Below are positions 41,868 to 50,865 of a stretch of 64,000 nt of DNA, piece after piece. A model generated the notes under the pieces. The model had not been told where the DNA came from. It saw only the letters and a list, made by a program, of their open reading frames with translations, and did no database searches. Source of the stretch: Roseovarius nubinhibens ISM (GTDB lineage Bacteria > Pseudomonadota > Alphaproteobacteria > Rhodobacterales > Rhodobacteraceae); contig NZ_CH724156.1 of NCBI RefSeq assembly GCF_000152625.1, forward strand, positions 2,415,502 to 2,479,501, written 5' to 3'. The position numbers were made by a program, and so were the translations under genes. The first letter of the stretch is position 1. Every line of letters starts with the position of its first letter.

Positions 41868-42791
41868 TCACAGGCTGAGCTGATAGCTTTCGGGCGCGTA
41901 GGCATAGCCGTCGCCGCGGGTCTCGACATAGCCGAGCGCCGGGAAGGGCATGTGATAGCCGATGAAGGGCGTGCGGTCCGCCGCCAGCCGGTCGAGCAGG
42001 GCGCGGCGCGATTTGGCGGCCTCGGCCTTGTCCATGTCGAATTTCACCTCCCAGTCGGGATGGGCCAGCGACCAGACATAGTGATTGGCGAAATCGGCCC
42101 CGATCACCAGGCTCTTGCCGCCGCTGTCGAGCGTATAGCTCATATGGCCGGGTGTGTGGCCAAAGGCCGCCTCGGCGGTGATGCCGGGGGCGGCGTCTTC
42201 GCCGGGGGCGAGCATCTTGGTCTGTTCGGCGAGCGGGCGCATCTTGGCGTCAAAGCCTTCATTGCCCATCGCGGCCCAGGCGTCATATTCCTGCGCGCCG
42301 GTGACATAGCTTGCGTTGGGGAAGGTCGGCGTGCCGTCCTCGCGCATCAAGCCGCCGATATGGTCGCCATGCATATGGGTGATGACCACCAGATCGACCT
42401 GATCGGCCTCATAGCCCGCGGCGCTCAGCGCGGCGAGCGTGCCTTCGGCGTTGAGCCCGGTGTCAAAGAGCACCAGCTGCGCGCCGGTGTTGACCACGGT
42501 CGGCGTGAAATAGAACCGCGCGGCATCGGTGGGGATATTGGCGGCCTCGGAGACCTCGGCAAATTCGGCGGGCTCGACATTGAGGCCAAAGATCGTCTGC
42601 GGGTCGGGCACGGTGCGGCTGCCGGCGAGGATCGTGGTGACCTCGAACTCGCCCAGCGTCACCCGGCGATAGGGGGCGAGCCCGGCGCCGAGCATCGGCG
42701 CGGTGGCGCGGGCCATGCTGCCGAGACCTGCGGCGAGCGGCAGGGCGGCGGCGCTGGCGATGAGGCTGCGGCGGGAGAGGGATGTGGTCAT
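41868..42791 (-). CDS. Tat-exported MBL-fold metallo-hydrolase
   Basis: The 307-residue protein has a twin-arginine signal (SLSRRSLIASAAALPLA) and a metallo-beta-lactamase fold with THMHGDHIGG, GHTPGHMSY and the GADFANH segment. It is a periplasmic hydrolase of unknown substrate; family members include lactonases and other esterases. ATG 42791 has AGGAG upstream; the frame to 42983 has no support. Export through Tat implies the enzyme folds and takes up metal in the cytoplasm. Confidence 0.88.
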   Translation of the reverse strand: MTTSLSRRSLIASAAALPLAAGLGSMARATAPMLGAGLAPYRRVTLGEFEVTTILAGSRTVPDPQTIFGLNVEPAEFAEVSEAANIPTDAARFYFTPTVVNTGAQLVLFDTGLNAEGTLAALSAAGYEADQVDLVVITHMHGDHIGGLMREDGTPTFPNASYVTGAQEYDAWAAMGNEGFDAKMRPLAEQTKMLAPGEDAAPGITAEAAFGHTPGHMSYTLDSGGKSLVIGADFANHYVWSLAHPDWEVKFDMDKAEAAKSRRALLDRLAADRTPFIGYHMPFPALGYVETRGDGYAYAPESYQLSL

Positions 42792-42994
42792 GACAGAAAA
42801 CTCCTGAAGGGGAAATGACTGTGCCCATCTTAACGCAGGTTGCGGTTTGGGCGATGGCAGAATGGTAAATTCGGCGTGAATGCGCCGCGCGGATCGCGTA
42901 TGGCGGGACGGGACGGGCCGAAACCGGCGGAGGCGGGGCGCAGGGGCCTGCCGTTGCAGATAAGTTGCACATAAATTGGGCACAGGGACGAGCG

Positions 42995-43480
42995 ATGATC
43001 GGGCAGGAATTCAGCCGCGAGATGCGGCGCGGCGACGAACCGGCGGTCGAGGCGCTGCTGCGCGCGGCCTTTGGCGGCGGCGCCGAGGCGCAGCTTGTCG
43101 CCCAGTTGCGCAAATCGGGCCGGATGGCGGGCGAGGTGGTGCAGCCGCAGGGCGAGGCGATCATCGGCTATTACGCCCTGTCGCAGATGCGCGGACCAAA
43201 AGGCTGGCTCTGCCTTGCGCCGGTGGCGGTGGACCCCGACCATCAGGGGCGCGGCGTCGGGCGGCGGATGATCGGCATGTTGGCGGAATGGGCGCGGCTC
43301 AGCGGGCAATATGTGGTGGTGCTCGGCCAGCCGGAGTTCTACGGCCGCGCCGGGTTCAGCCTCGAGCGGGCGGCCAAGCTGCACAGCCCCTATCCGGTCA
43401 CGCAGACGTTATTGGCCGGGCCGGGCACGGATGTGCCAGAGGAGACCCTCGTCTATCCGCCCGAGTTCGAAAGCCTCTGA
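42995..43480 (+). CDS. GNAT family N-acetyltransferase
   Basis: The 161-residue acetyltransferase has the acetyl-CoA loop in AVDPDHQGRGVGRRMI and a C-terminal FYGRAGFSLERA block, as in YhbS-like proteins. Substrate unknown. The start is ATG 42995; the longer frame begins with a TTG. The next gene (EamA) starts on the base after its stop, so the two are co-transcribed. Confidence 0.88.
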   Translation: MIGQEFSREMRRGDEPAVEALLRAAFGGGAEAQLVAQLRKSGRMAGEVVQPQGEAIIGYYALSQMRGPKGWLCLAPVAVDPDHQGRGVGRRMIGMLAEWARLSGQYVVVLGQPEFYGRAGFSLERAAKLHSPYPVTQTLLAGPGTDVPEETLVYPPEFESL

Positions 43481-44371
43481 ATGCGCCTTGTCCTGCTTAT
43501 CTGTCTGACGATGATGGCCTTTGCCGGCAATTCCGTGCTGACGCGCGCCGGGCTCGTGGGCGAGGGGATGGATGCGGTGAGCTTTGGCACGATCCGGCTG
43601 GTGGCGGGGGCGCTGACGCTCTTGGGCCTGTGCCTCTTGCTGCGCGGCGGGCTGCGGCTCTGGGGGCCGGGGCGGGCGTTCAGCGTGGCGGCGCTTCTTC
43701 TTTATTTCTATGCGTTCTCGGCGGCCTCCGATGGGCTCGATGCCGGGCTTGGCGCGATCATCCTCTTTGGGGTGGTGCAGATCACCATGTTCGCCGGTGG
43801 CCTCGTCAAGGGCGAGACCATGCCGGCGCGCCGCTGGCTTGGCGCGGCGCTCAGCATGGCGGGGCTGGTCTGGCTTTTGTGGCCCGATGGGGCGGTGACG
43901 GTGAGCCTCTGGCATGGGCTGTCGATGGCGCTGGGCGGGGTCGGCTGGGGGCTTTATTCGCTGGCCGGGCGGGCGAGCCGCGATGCGCTCAACGCGACGG
44001 CGGCGAATTTCCTGCTCACCGCGCCGCTGGGGGTGCTGCTCTGGCTCGGGTTCAGCCAATCGGGCGCCCTGCCGCCGGTCTGGGACAGCACCGGCGCGTG
44101 GCTGGCGGTGCTCAGCGGCGCGGTCACCTCGGGCATGGGCTATGCGCTGTGGTATTCGGTGCTGCCGCGCATCGAGGCCTCGGTCGCGGCGGTGGCGCAG
44201 CTCTCGGTGCCGGTGATCGCCATGGCGGGCGGCATGGTCTTGCTTGGCGAGGTGCTCACCTTGCGTTTCGTGCTGGCCGGGGGGCTGGTTCTGGGCGGTG
44301 TGGCGCTGTCGGTGATGGCGCCGAAACGCGGCGGGGGCGGGCCGCTCGACAAGCGGAAACAGGGCGGCTAA
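43481..44371 (+). CDS. EamA/DMT family transporter
   Basis: The 296-residue membrane protein has about ten hydrophobic segments in two EamA repeats, ending with the conserved last helices and a basic tail (APKRGGGGPLDKRKQGG). Transported substrate unknown; DMT proteins commonly export amino acids or metabolites. There is no gap to the GNAT gene upstream. An acetyltransferase with an exporter may modify and expel a compound, an inference only. Confidence 0.87.
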   Translation: MRLVLLICLTMMAFAGNSVLTRAGLVGEGMDAVSFGTIRLVAGALTLLGLCLLLRGGLRLWGPGRAFSVAALLLYFYAFSAASDGLDAGLGAIILFGVVQITMFAGGLVKGETMPARRWLGAALSMAGLVWLLWPDGAVTVSLWHGLSMALGGVGWGLYSLAGRASRDALNATAANFLLTAPLGVLLWLGFSQSGALPPVWDSTGAWLAVLSGAVTSGMGYALWYSVLPRIEASVAAVAQLSVPVIAMAGGMVLLGEVLTLRFVLAGGLVLGGVALSVMAPKRGGGGPLDKRKQGG

Positions 44372-44402
44372 GGTCGCGCAAAAATTCGGTAAGGGGTCTG
44401 TG

Positions 44403-44969
44403 ATGCTTCGTAAATTCTGGGGTCTTCTGTGTTTTCTGGCGCTCAGCCTGGTGATGGGCTGTGGCACGGGGACGGGGCCGGTGACGGCCACGCCCGATGA
44501 GGTGCAGGAGCTCGCCGTGGCGATTGCGGCGCTGAGCCCGGAGGTCGATCCGGAGGAGGCCTATCGCGCCGCAAAGATCTCGTTCGAGCACAGCCGTGAG
44601 CTTGCCATTCAATATGAGATCACCGACCCGCCGCTCGTGCATAATTCCAAGGTGAATATGGGCATCAAGCCGCGCGGCCTGTGCTATCACTGGGCGCAGG
44701 ATATGGAAAAGCGGCTCAAGGCCGAGCGGTTCGAGACGCTCGAGATGCACCGCGCCATTGCCAATGCCAGCAACCCGTTCCGCATCGAGCATTCCACCGC
44801 CATCATCAGCGCCAAGGGGGCCGATATGTATGACGGGATCGTGCTCGACCCCTGGCGGTTGGGCGGTCAGCTTTTCTGGGACGAGCTGCGCGACGACACC
44901 CGCTATAAATGGGTGCCGCGCGAGGTGGTCATGGACCAAAAACGCAAGCTGCGGGCGCAGGAATACTGA
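44403..44969 (+). CDS. Predicted lipoprotein with candidate Cys-His-Asp triad
   Basis: The 188-residue protein has a lipoprotein signal (FLALSLVMGCG, Cys20). After a helical region come RGLCYHWAQD (C94), RIEHSTAIIS (H130) and VLDPWRLGG (D149). Cys, His and Asp in that order, each at the end of a predicted helix or strand, is the layout of transglutaminase/papain-fold enzymes. I do not know a named family for it. The start ATG 44403 has AAGGGG eight bases before; a GTG at 44400 is in frame. Role unknown; location is an outer or inner membrane surface. Confidence 0.7.
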   Translation: MLRKFWGLLCFLALSLVMGCGTGTGPVTATPDEVQELAVAIAALSPEVDPEEAYRAAKISFEHSRELAIQYEITDPPLVHNSKVNMGIKPRGLCYHWAQDMEKRLKAERFETLEMHRAIANASNPFRIEHSTAIISAKGADMYDGIVLDPWRLGGQLFWDELRDDTRYKWVPREVVMDQKRKLRAQEY

Positions 44970-45001
44970 TGGGCGTCAGCGCCCGGGCGCAATGTGGCGC
45001 T

Positions 45002-45023
45002 GGGGTATTTGACACCAGAAAGA
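45002..45023 (+). repeat. Intergenic element copy, GGGGTATTTG ... CCAGAAAGA (second copy)
   Basis: It differs from the copy at 5484 at a single base and is preceded by the same type of CGCCCGGG-rich stretch. It lies between the lipoprotein gene and the secreted hydrolase gene, about 50 bases before the latter. Confidence 0.6.
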
Positions 45024-45072
45024 CGCGCGGTCAGGGCTTTTACGGGCGGCGCAAAAGCCGTATTCCAGAGCT

Positions 45073-45807
45073 ATGAAACGTGTGATCTCTGTTCTCTTGT
45101 CGTGTTTTCTTCCGGCTCAGGCGATGGCCGCGGAGGGGGAATGCGTGGTGCTTTTGCATGGGTTGGCGCGCACCGAGAATTCGATGCTCGTGCTGCAAGA
45201 GGCGCTGGAGGCGCAGGGCTATTCGGTGATTGCGCCGCGCTACCGCTCGACCAGCGCCGAGATCGACAAGCTGGCGCGGCAGACCCTGCCCGGCGCGATG
45301 GCGCAATGCGGCGCGGGGCCGGTGCATTTTGTCACCCATTCCATGGGCGGTATCCTGCTGCGCCATTGGCTGCGCGACAACCGGCCGGAGCGGCTCGGTC
45401 GGGTGGTGATGCTCGGGCCGCCGAACCATGGCTCGGAGATTGTCGATGAGCTGGGCGGTCTTGAGCTCTTCAGATGGATCAACGGGCCGGCGGGGGCGCA
45501 GCTCGAGACCGGGCCGGGGGGCGTGCCGGAGGGGCTTCCCGATGTGGATTTCGAGCTTGGGGTGATAGCCGGGACGCGGTCGCTCAACCCTTATTATTCC
45601 TCGCTCATCGAGGGGCCGGATGATGGCAAGGTCTCGGTCGCCTCGACCAAGGTGGCGGGGATGGCGGATCATATCGAGCTGCCGGTGACCCATACGTTCA
45701 TGATGAACAACCCGGTGGTGATCGCACAGGTTCTGGCGTTTTTGCGCAAAGGCGCGTTTGAGCGCGACATGGCGCTGGGTGATCTGTTCTGGGGCGAGAG
45801 CGAATGA
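45073..45807 (+). CDS. Secreted alpha/beta hydrolase (lipase-like)
   Basis: The 244-residue protein has a signal peptide ([17 protein letters not shown]) and an alpha/beta hydrolase fold: [14 protein letters not shown] (oxyanion region), nucleophile elbow THSMGGIL, and a late histidine in VTHTFMMN. Similar proteins are annotated as lipases or PGAP1-like esterases. Substrate unknown. Its stop overlaps the phnM start (ATGA), so the two are translationally coupled, although a periplasmic esterase and a phosphonate enzyme make an odd pair. Confidence 0.85.
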   Translation: MKRVISVLLSCFLPAQAMAAEGECVVLLHGLARTENSMLVLQEALEAQGYSVIAPRYRSTSAEIDKLARQTLPGAMAQCGAGPVHFVTHSMGGILLRHWLRDNRPERLGRVVMLGPPNHGSEIVDELGGLELFRWINGPAGAQLETGPGGVPEGLPDVDFELGVIAGTRSLNPYYSSLIEGPDDGKVSVASTKVAGMADHIELPVTHTFMMNNPVVIAQVLAFLRKGAFERDMALGDLFWGESE

Positions 45808-46967
45808 GCGCTGGGCTCGATCTGCGTCTGGTGGGGGCGGAGGTGCTGTGGCCTGAGGGGCTGGGGGCGCGGCCTTTGCGACTGGCGGGCGGCGTGATCG
45901 AGGCGGATGCGCCGGGGCGTGAGGTTGATCTCTCGGGGTTTTGGGTGCTGCCGGGGATCGTCGATATTCATGGCGACGGGTTCGAGCGGCATCTGGCGCC
46001 GCGCCGGGGCGCGATGAAGGATGTCGACCAAGGGCTTCTGGTGGCGGAGGCGGAGCTTGCCGCGAATGGCATCACCACCGCCGTCATGGCGCAGTTCTAC
46101 AGTTGGGAAGGGGGGATGCGCGGGCCGGAGTTCGCCGAGCGTGTCTTTGCCGGGATTGCGGCGTTGCGCGGCAGTGTGGCGACCGATTTGCGCCATCAGC
46201 TGCGGTTCGAGATTGCCATGCTTACGCAGTACCCGGCCTTGGAGGAGTTTGTCGCGCGGCATGGGGTCGAGTATCTCGTGTTCAACGATCACCTGCCGCA
46301 TGAGGAGCTTGCCAAGGGCAAGCGGCCGCCGCGGTTGACGGGGCAGGCGCTGCGGATCGGGCGCAATCCGGAGAAACATCTGGCGGATATGCAGGCGATG
46401 CATGCGGCGATGGGCGAGGTGGCGGAGGCGCTTGATGGGCTCTGTGCGCGGCTGCGGGAGCGGGGGCTGCGGCTTGGCTCGCATGACGATCGGAGTGCGG
46501 AGGATCGGGCTATCTGGCGGGGGCGGGGCGTGACGATTGCCGAGTTTCCCGAGACGATGGCGGCGGTCGAGGCGGCGGCGGAGGCGGGCGAGCCGGTGAT
46601 CATGGGCGCGCCGAACCTGGTGCGCGGCGGGTCGCATAAGGGCAATGTCTCGGCGATGGAGATGGTTGCGATGGGCCATGTCGGCGCGCTGGCCTCGGAT
46701 TATCATTACCCGTCGCTCATGCGGGCGGTGCATTTGATTGAACGCGGCGGGTTGGCCAGTCTCAGCGCGGCCTGGGCGATGGTCTCGGAAGGGCCGGCGC
46801 GGATGCTGGGGCTGCTGGATCGGGGGAGGATTGCGCCGGGGCTGCGGGCCGATCTGGTGGTGATTGATCCCGAGACGCGGCGCATCGGGGCGACGATTGC
46901 CGGCGGCTCTGTCAGCTATATGAGCGGTGAGGTGGCGGCGCGGTTCATTGCGGGTGCGCCTGTGTGA
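45804..46967 (+). CDS. phnM: PhnM-like alpha-D-ribose 1-methylphosphonate 5-triphosphate diphosphatase
   Basis: This amidohydrolase-superfamily protein of 387 residues matches PhnM, which removes pyrophosphate from the ribosyl-phosphonate triphosphate in the C-P lyase pathway. Visible motifs are [20 protein letters not shown] (metal histidine), [32 protein letters not shown] and SDYHYPS. No other phn gene is in the window, so it is an orphan copy. It overlaps the hydrolase gene by four bases. It may serve C-P lyase genes elsewhere or another nucleotide-like substrate. Confidence 0.88.
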   Translation: MSAGLDLRLVGAEVLWPEGLGARPLRLAGGVIEADAPGREVDLSGFWVLPGIVDIHGDGFERHLAPRRGAMKDVDQGLLVAEAELAANGITTAVMAQFYSWEGGMRGPEFAERVFAGIAALRGSVATDLRHQLRFEIAMLTQYPALEEFVARHGVEYLVFNDHLPHEELAKGKRPPRLTGQALRIGRNPEKHLADMQAMHAAMGEVAEALDGLCARLRERGLRLGSHDDRSAEDRAIWRGRGVTIAEFPETMAAVEAAAEAGEPVIMGAPNLVRGGSHKGNVSAMEMVAMGHVGALASDYHYPSLMRAVHLIERGGLASLSAAWAMVSEGPARMLGLLDRGRIAPGLRADLVVIDPETRRIGATIAGGSVSYMSGEVAARFIAGAPV

Positions 46968-46989
46968 TTTAGCAGCGTGAGCAAGGGCT

Positions 46990-47010
46990 GTGATCACGGA
47001 GGGTGATCAC
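46990..47010. promoter_or_regulatory. Repeated palindrome GTGATCAC upstream of the TRAP operon
   Basis: The perfect 8-bp palindrome GTGATCAC occurs at 46990-46997 and 47003-47010, 13 bases apart, each followed by GG. TATTAT at 47037 could be a -10. It is a candidate operator for control of the TRAP operon; the regulator is not in the window. Confidence 0.45.
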
Positions 47011-47113
47011 GGGTGATAAGTCCCGGCGCGACTGCCTATTATTCGGGCAGCGCAGATATTCCACCTCCCGAGAATCTATGCTTAGAAGTAGCCATTAGAT
47101 TTTCATGGGAGGA

Positions 47114-48115
47114 ATGAAAGTGAAACATTGGATTATGGGCGCTGTCGCCGCCGCCGGGCTTGCCGTGGCTCCGATTTCCGCGATGGCCGAGACCATCCGC
47201 GTCACGCTGCAACTGCCGGAAACCCATTCGCTCGGCCAGAACTGGAACGAATTTGCCAGCATCATCGGCGAGAAATCGGGCGGCGCGCTCGAGGTGCAGC
47301 TGTTCCCGTCGGCGCAGCTCTTCAAGGACAAGGAAGTGCCGGGCGCCGTGGGCAGCGGTGCGGTTGAGGCGGGGTCCGCCTTTATCGGGCGCTTTGCCGG
47401 GTCGGTTCCGGCGGTGGACGTGGTGTCGATCCCCTTCATCTTCTCAAACGAGGCGCATATTCGGGCCGCCGTGGCCCCCGGGTCGGCGCTGCGTCAGACC
47501 ATCGATGAGGCGATCCTCAAAGAGACCAACAACCGCGTGCTCTGGTGGCAGGCCTATGGCCGCAACATCTATCTCAACAATGGCTCGGCCATCACCGTGC
47601 CCGCCGATCTTGAGGGCAAGAAGGTGCGGACCTATGGCAAGGTGCATGGCTGGACCGTGCAGGCGCTGGGCGGCGCGCCGACGCTGATGTCGGGCTCGAA
47701 GCAGTTCCTCGCCTATCAGCAGGGCGCGGTCGATGTCGGCATGACCGGCTCGTCCGGGGTCAAGTCGCGCAAGCTCTACGAGGTGATGGATCACATGACC
47801 CTGACCTTTGACAGCGCGATCGAATTCGTGGCCGTGATCAACAATGACTTCTACGAGGCCCTGTCGGATGAGCATAAGGCGATCATCGACGAGGCGGCGC
47901 GTGAGGTTGAGCAAAAGCTGCGCGACCAGATCTACAAGGAAGAGGCCGAGACCATCGAAGAGATGAAGGCCCATATGACCGTGGTGGAGCTCTCGGAAGA
48001 GCAGCGCGGCGAATGGGTCGCGGCCACTGCCAGCGTGGTGGATCGCTTTGTCGAGGAAACCGGCGAGACCGGCAAAGCCGCGGTCGACGCCGTCAAGGCC
48101 GCCGACGCGCAATAA
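47114..48115 (+). CDS. TRAP transporter substrate-binding protein (DctP family)
   Basis: This periplasmic solute receptor has about 333 residues. A signal peptide (VAAAGLAVAPISAMA) precedes a DctP fold with RVTLQLPETHSLGQNW, VPGAVGSGAVEAG, LEGKKVRTYGKVH and MTGSSGVKSRKLYEV. The arginine in KKVRTYG is where the substrate carboxylate normally binds, so an organic acid is expected. The start is uncertain: ATG 47114 lies one base after GGGAGG, GTG 47120 has better spacing, and ATG 47105 precedes it. A strong hairpin separates it from the permease genes. Confidence 0.92.
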   Translation: MKVKHWIMGAVAAAGLAVAPISAMAETIRVTLQLPETHSLGQNWNEFASIIGEKSGGALEVQLFPSAQLFKDKEVPGAVGSGAVEAGSAFIGRFAGSVPAVDVVSIPFIFSNEAHIRAAVAPGSALRQTIDEAILKETNNRVLWWQAYGRNIYLNNGSAITVPADLEGKKVRTYGKVHGWTVQALGGAPTLMSGSKQFLAYQQGAVDVGMTGSSGVKSRKLYEVMDHMTLTFDSAIEFVAVINNDFYEALSDEHKAIIDEAAREVEQKLRDQIYKEEAETIEEMKAHMTVVELSEEQRGEWVAATASVVDRFVEETGETGKAAVDAVKAADAQ

Positions 48116-48133
48116 GCCCGCGTGACGCGACAA

Positions 48134-48162
48134 GAGGGAAAGCGCGAACCGCGCTTTCCCTC
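48134..48162 (+). other. Perfect 13-bp hairpin between receptor and permease genes of the TRAP operon
   Basis: GAGGGAAAGCGCG, loop AAC, then its exact complement. There is no T run, so it is more likely a 3'-end stabiliser for the receptor transcript, or a partial attenuator, than a full terminator. It fits the need for more receptor than permease. Confidence 0.75.
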
Positions 48163-48209
48163 GCCGCATTATTTCAGCGACCAAGACCAATTATCACGGG
48201 GGACGTGGG

Positions 48210-48719
48210 ATGATTGTCCGCGCGATTGACGCGATTTCCGAGGCGACCGGCAAGCTCAGCGCCTGGTGTCTCTTTGCCATCGGCTTTTTCATCACCTTCG
48301 AGATCGTGATGCGCTATGTGTTCAACGCGCCGACGGTCTGGGTCGACGAGATCAGCCGCGTTCTGCAGGTCTGGGTCGTCTATCTCGGCGTGGCCTATGT
48401 TCTCAAACATCGCGAGATGGTGACGATCGAGATCATCCTGAGCAACCCCGACACGATCTGGCGCAAGCTGGCCGAGAGCTTTGCCATTCTGGTGCTGTTC
48501 ATCTTCGCCGGGACCGCCTGTTATTTCGGCTTTCAAATCTGGCTCAAGGCGACGCTGGCGGGCCATACGACCGACACCTATCTCGCACCGCCCAAGATGA
48601 TCACCCATGCGCCGGTCTGGGTCGGCAGCGTGCTGCTCATGCTGCAGGGCGGGGTGCAGCTTTACCGGGTCTGGACCGAGGGTCTGCCCGAAGATGATAT
48701 TCTGGAAGGGCAGCACTGA
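48210..48719 (+). CDS. TRAP transporter small permease (DctQ family)
   Basis: The 169-residue protein has four hydrophobic segments, beginning with a helix (WCLFAIGFFITFEIVMRYVF) and the conserved VDEISRVLQVWVVYLG region. It forms the membrane complex with the large permease. Its stop overlaps the start of the large permease by one base (TGATG). Confidence 0.92.
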   Translation: MIVRAIDAISEATGKLSAWCLFAIGFFITFEIVMRYVFNAPTVWVDEISRVLQVWVVYLGVAYVLKHREMVTIEIILSNPDTIWRKLAESFAILVLFIFAGTACYFGFQIWLKATLAGHTTDTYLAPPKMITHAPVWVGSVLLMLQGGVQLYRVWTEGLPEDDILEGQH

Positions 48720-49996
48720 TGGAAGCGGTTTTCATTCTGGTGGCGCTGATGGCGCTGCTTTTGCTGCGCACGCCGGTGGCGCTGGCGCTGGGCGGGCTGG
48801 GGGTGATCCTTCTGGCACTAAAGGGACTGCCGATGGTGGCGGTGCCGCAGCGGTTGCATGGCTCGATGGACAGTTTCGAGCTGCTCGCGGTGCCGATGTT
48901 CCTGTTGATGTCCAATGTGCTGCTCAAGGGCGGGGTTGGGCGCGATCTCTATGCGGCGGTGCAGAGCTGGGTCGGCCATTGGCCCGGCGGGCTTGGCGTG
49001 GCGACGATCCTGTCCTGCACGCTGTTTTCGGCGATCTCGGGCTCTTCCGTGGCGACGGCTGCGACCATCGGCACGGTGGCCATTCCCGAGATGTCGAGCC
49101 GCGGCTATGACCGGCGTTTCGTCTATGGGATGCTGGCGGCCGGTGGCACGCTTGGCATTCTCATTCCGCCGTCGATCCCTCTCATCCTCTATGGGGTGGT
49201 GACCGAAAGCTCGATCCCGACGCTGTTTCTGGCGGGTGTCGGGCCGGGGCTGTTCCTCGCGGGCTGTTTCATCGTCTATGGCGTGATCTATTCGCGGTTT
49301 TCCACCGCCTATCAGCCGATGGCCAAGGCGACCTGGGGCGAACGGATGCGCGCCACCGGTCTGGCGCTGCCCACGGTGGCGCTGGCGGTGGCCATCGTCG
49401 GCTCGATCTATACCGGCATCGCCACCCCGTCAGAGAGCGCCGGGCTTGGCTTTGTTCTGGCGCTGATCATCACCTTTGCCATGGGGCGGATGGATTGGCC
49501 CAAGCTGCGCGAGGCGGTCGAAGGCTCGCTCAAGACCTCGGTGATGGTGCTGATCATCGTGGCCGGGGCCAAGGTGTTTTCCTATGCGATCACGCTCTAT
49601 CTCATTCCGCAGTCGATCAGCGCGTTTCTGACCGAGAACATCTCGCAGCCGGGGCTCTTCATCCTCGCGGTCGGGGTGGTCCTGCTGATCATGGGGTTCT
49701 TCCTCGAATCGCTGTCGATGCTGCTCATCATGGTGCCGGTACTGCTGCCGGCGGTGCTCAACACCGGGATCGATCCGATCTGGTTCGGCATCTTCTTTGT
49801 GGTGCTGATCGAGACCGCGCTCATCACGCCGCCGGTGGGGATGAACCTCTTTGTCATTCAGGCGGTGGCCCGGGCGCGGCTGCAGGAGGTGGCGCAGGGT
49901 GCGTTGCCTTTCGCGGGGATCATGCTCTGTGTTGCGGTGCTCTTGTGGTTCTGGCCGGCGCTGGCGCTCTATATTCCTTATGAGGTGGCTCGATGA
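48719..49996 (+). CDS. TRAP transporter large permease (DctM family)
   Basis: The 425-residue integral membrane protein has about twelve segments and forms the transport path, driven by the sodium or proton gradient. Family blocks visible are LLAVPMFLLMSNVLLKGG, GVATILSCTLFSAISGSS, GTLGILIPPSIPLILYG and LITPPVGMNLFV. It overlaps the small permease by one base and the next gene (lyase) by four bases, so uptake and metabolism of the substrate are linked. Confidence 0.95.
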   Translation: MEAVFILVALMALLLLRTPVALALGGLGVILLALKGLPMVAVPQRLHGSMDSFELLAVPMFLLMSNVLLKGGVGRDLYAAVQSWVGHWPGGLGVATILSCTLFSAISGSSVATAATIGTVAIPEMSSRGYDRRFVYGMLAAGGTLGILIPPSIPLILYGVVTESSIPTLFLAGVGPGLFLAGCFIVYGVIYSRFSTAYQPMAKATWGERMRATGLALPTVALAVAIVGSIYTGIATPSESAGLGFVLALIITFAMGRMDWPKLREAVEGSLKTSVMVLIIVAGAKVFSYAITLYLIPQSISAFLTENISQPGLFILAVGVVLLIMGFFLESLSMLLIMVPVLLPAVLNTGIDPIWFGIFFVVLIETALITPPVGMNLFVIQAVARARLQEVAQGALPFAGIMLCVAVLLWFWPALALYIPYEVAR

Positions 49997-50865
49997 CGAC
50001 GACATTTCCCAACCCCCGCGCCGACCGTCTGCGCGAGCTTCTTGCCGGGGACGATCTCTTGCTGTCGCCTTGCTGCTATGATGCGCTCTCGGCGCGGATG
50101 ATCGAGCAGGCCGGGTTCGAGATGAGCTTTATGTCGGGCTTTGCCGCCTCGGCCTCGCGCATCGGGATGCCCGATCTGGGGCTCATGTCCTATGGCGAGG
50201 TTCTCGATCATACGCGCAATATCGCGGAGGCGACGCGGCTGCCGTTCGTGGCCGATGGCGACACCGGCTATGGCAATGCGATGAATGTGATCCGCACGGT
50301 CAAGGGGCTTGGCCGGGCTGGGGCGGCGGCGGTGATGATCGAGGATCAGGTGGCGCCGAAACGCTGTGGCCATACGCCGGGCAAGGCGGTGGTGTCGCGC
50401 GACCTGGCTTATGACCGCATTCGCGCCGCGGTCGACGCGCGCCAGGAGCAGGATGTTCTCATCCTCGCGCGGACCGATGCGCGCCATGATCATGGGCTCG
50501 GCGAGGCGATGGAGCGGGCGGCGATGTTCCACGAGCTTGGCGCCGATATCATTTTCGTCGAGGCGCCGCAGTCCGAGGCCGAGATGCGCCGCATCTGTGA
50601 CGAGCTGCCGGGGCCGCAGATGGCCAATATGCTCGAAGGGGGGGCGACGCCGATCCTGCCCCATGCCGAGCTGCGCGACATCGGGTTCCGGATCGCGGCC
50701 TATCCTCTGACGCTCTTGTCGGCGGTGATGGCAACGGCGGTCGAGACGCTGGCGGCGCTGCGCGAGGACCGGGTCGAGACCGGGCGGCTCATGGAGTTTG
50801 GCGAGCTGCGCGACCGGATCGGGTTCAACGACTACTACACCCGTGCTGACCGCTACGAGAGCTGA
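49993..50865 (+). CDS. Isocitrate lyase/PEP mutase superfamily enzyme, probable C-C lyase
   Basis: The 290-residue TIM-barrel enzyme has SFMSGFAASASRIGMPD, the metal-binding DGDTGYGN, EDQVAPKRCGH and LARTDARHDHG. The KRCGH loop with Cys125 is the catalytic loop of 2-methylisocitrate and 2,3-dimethylmalate lyases. It argues against a phosphonate mutase. The start overlaps the large TRAP permease (ATGA), so the substrate is likely taken up by that transporter: a branched or substituted malate- or citrate-like acid. The exact substrate is not determined. Confidence 0.88.
   Translation: MTTTFPNPRADRLRELLAGDDLLLSPCCYDALSARMIEQAGFEMSFMSGFAASASRIGMPDLGLMSYGEVLDHTRNIAEATRLPFVADGDTGYGNAMNVIRTVKGLGRAGAAAVMIEDQVAPKRCGHTPGKAVVSRDLAYDRIRAAVDARQEQDVLILARTDARHDHGLGEAMERAAMFHELGADIIFVEAPQSEAEMRRICDELPGPQMANMLEGGATPILPHAELRDIGFRIAAYPLTLLSAVMATAVETLAALREDRVETGRLMEFGELRDRIGFNDYYTRADRYES

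Noticed and set aside
45804..50865. Phosphonate pathway linking phnM and the PEP mutase-family gene
   Set aside because: The latter has the KRCGH loop of C-C lyases rather than a phosphonate enzyme, and the two genes are in separate transcription units.
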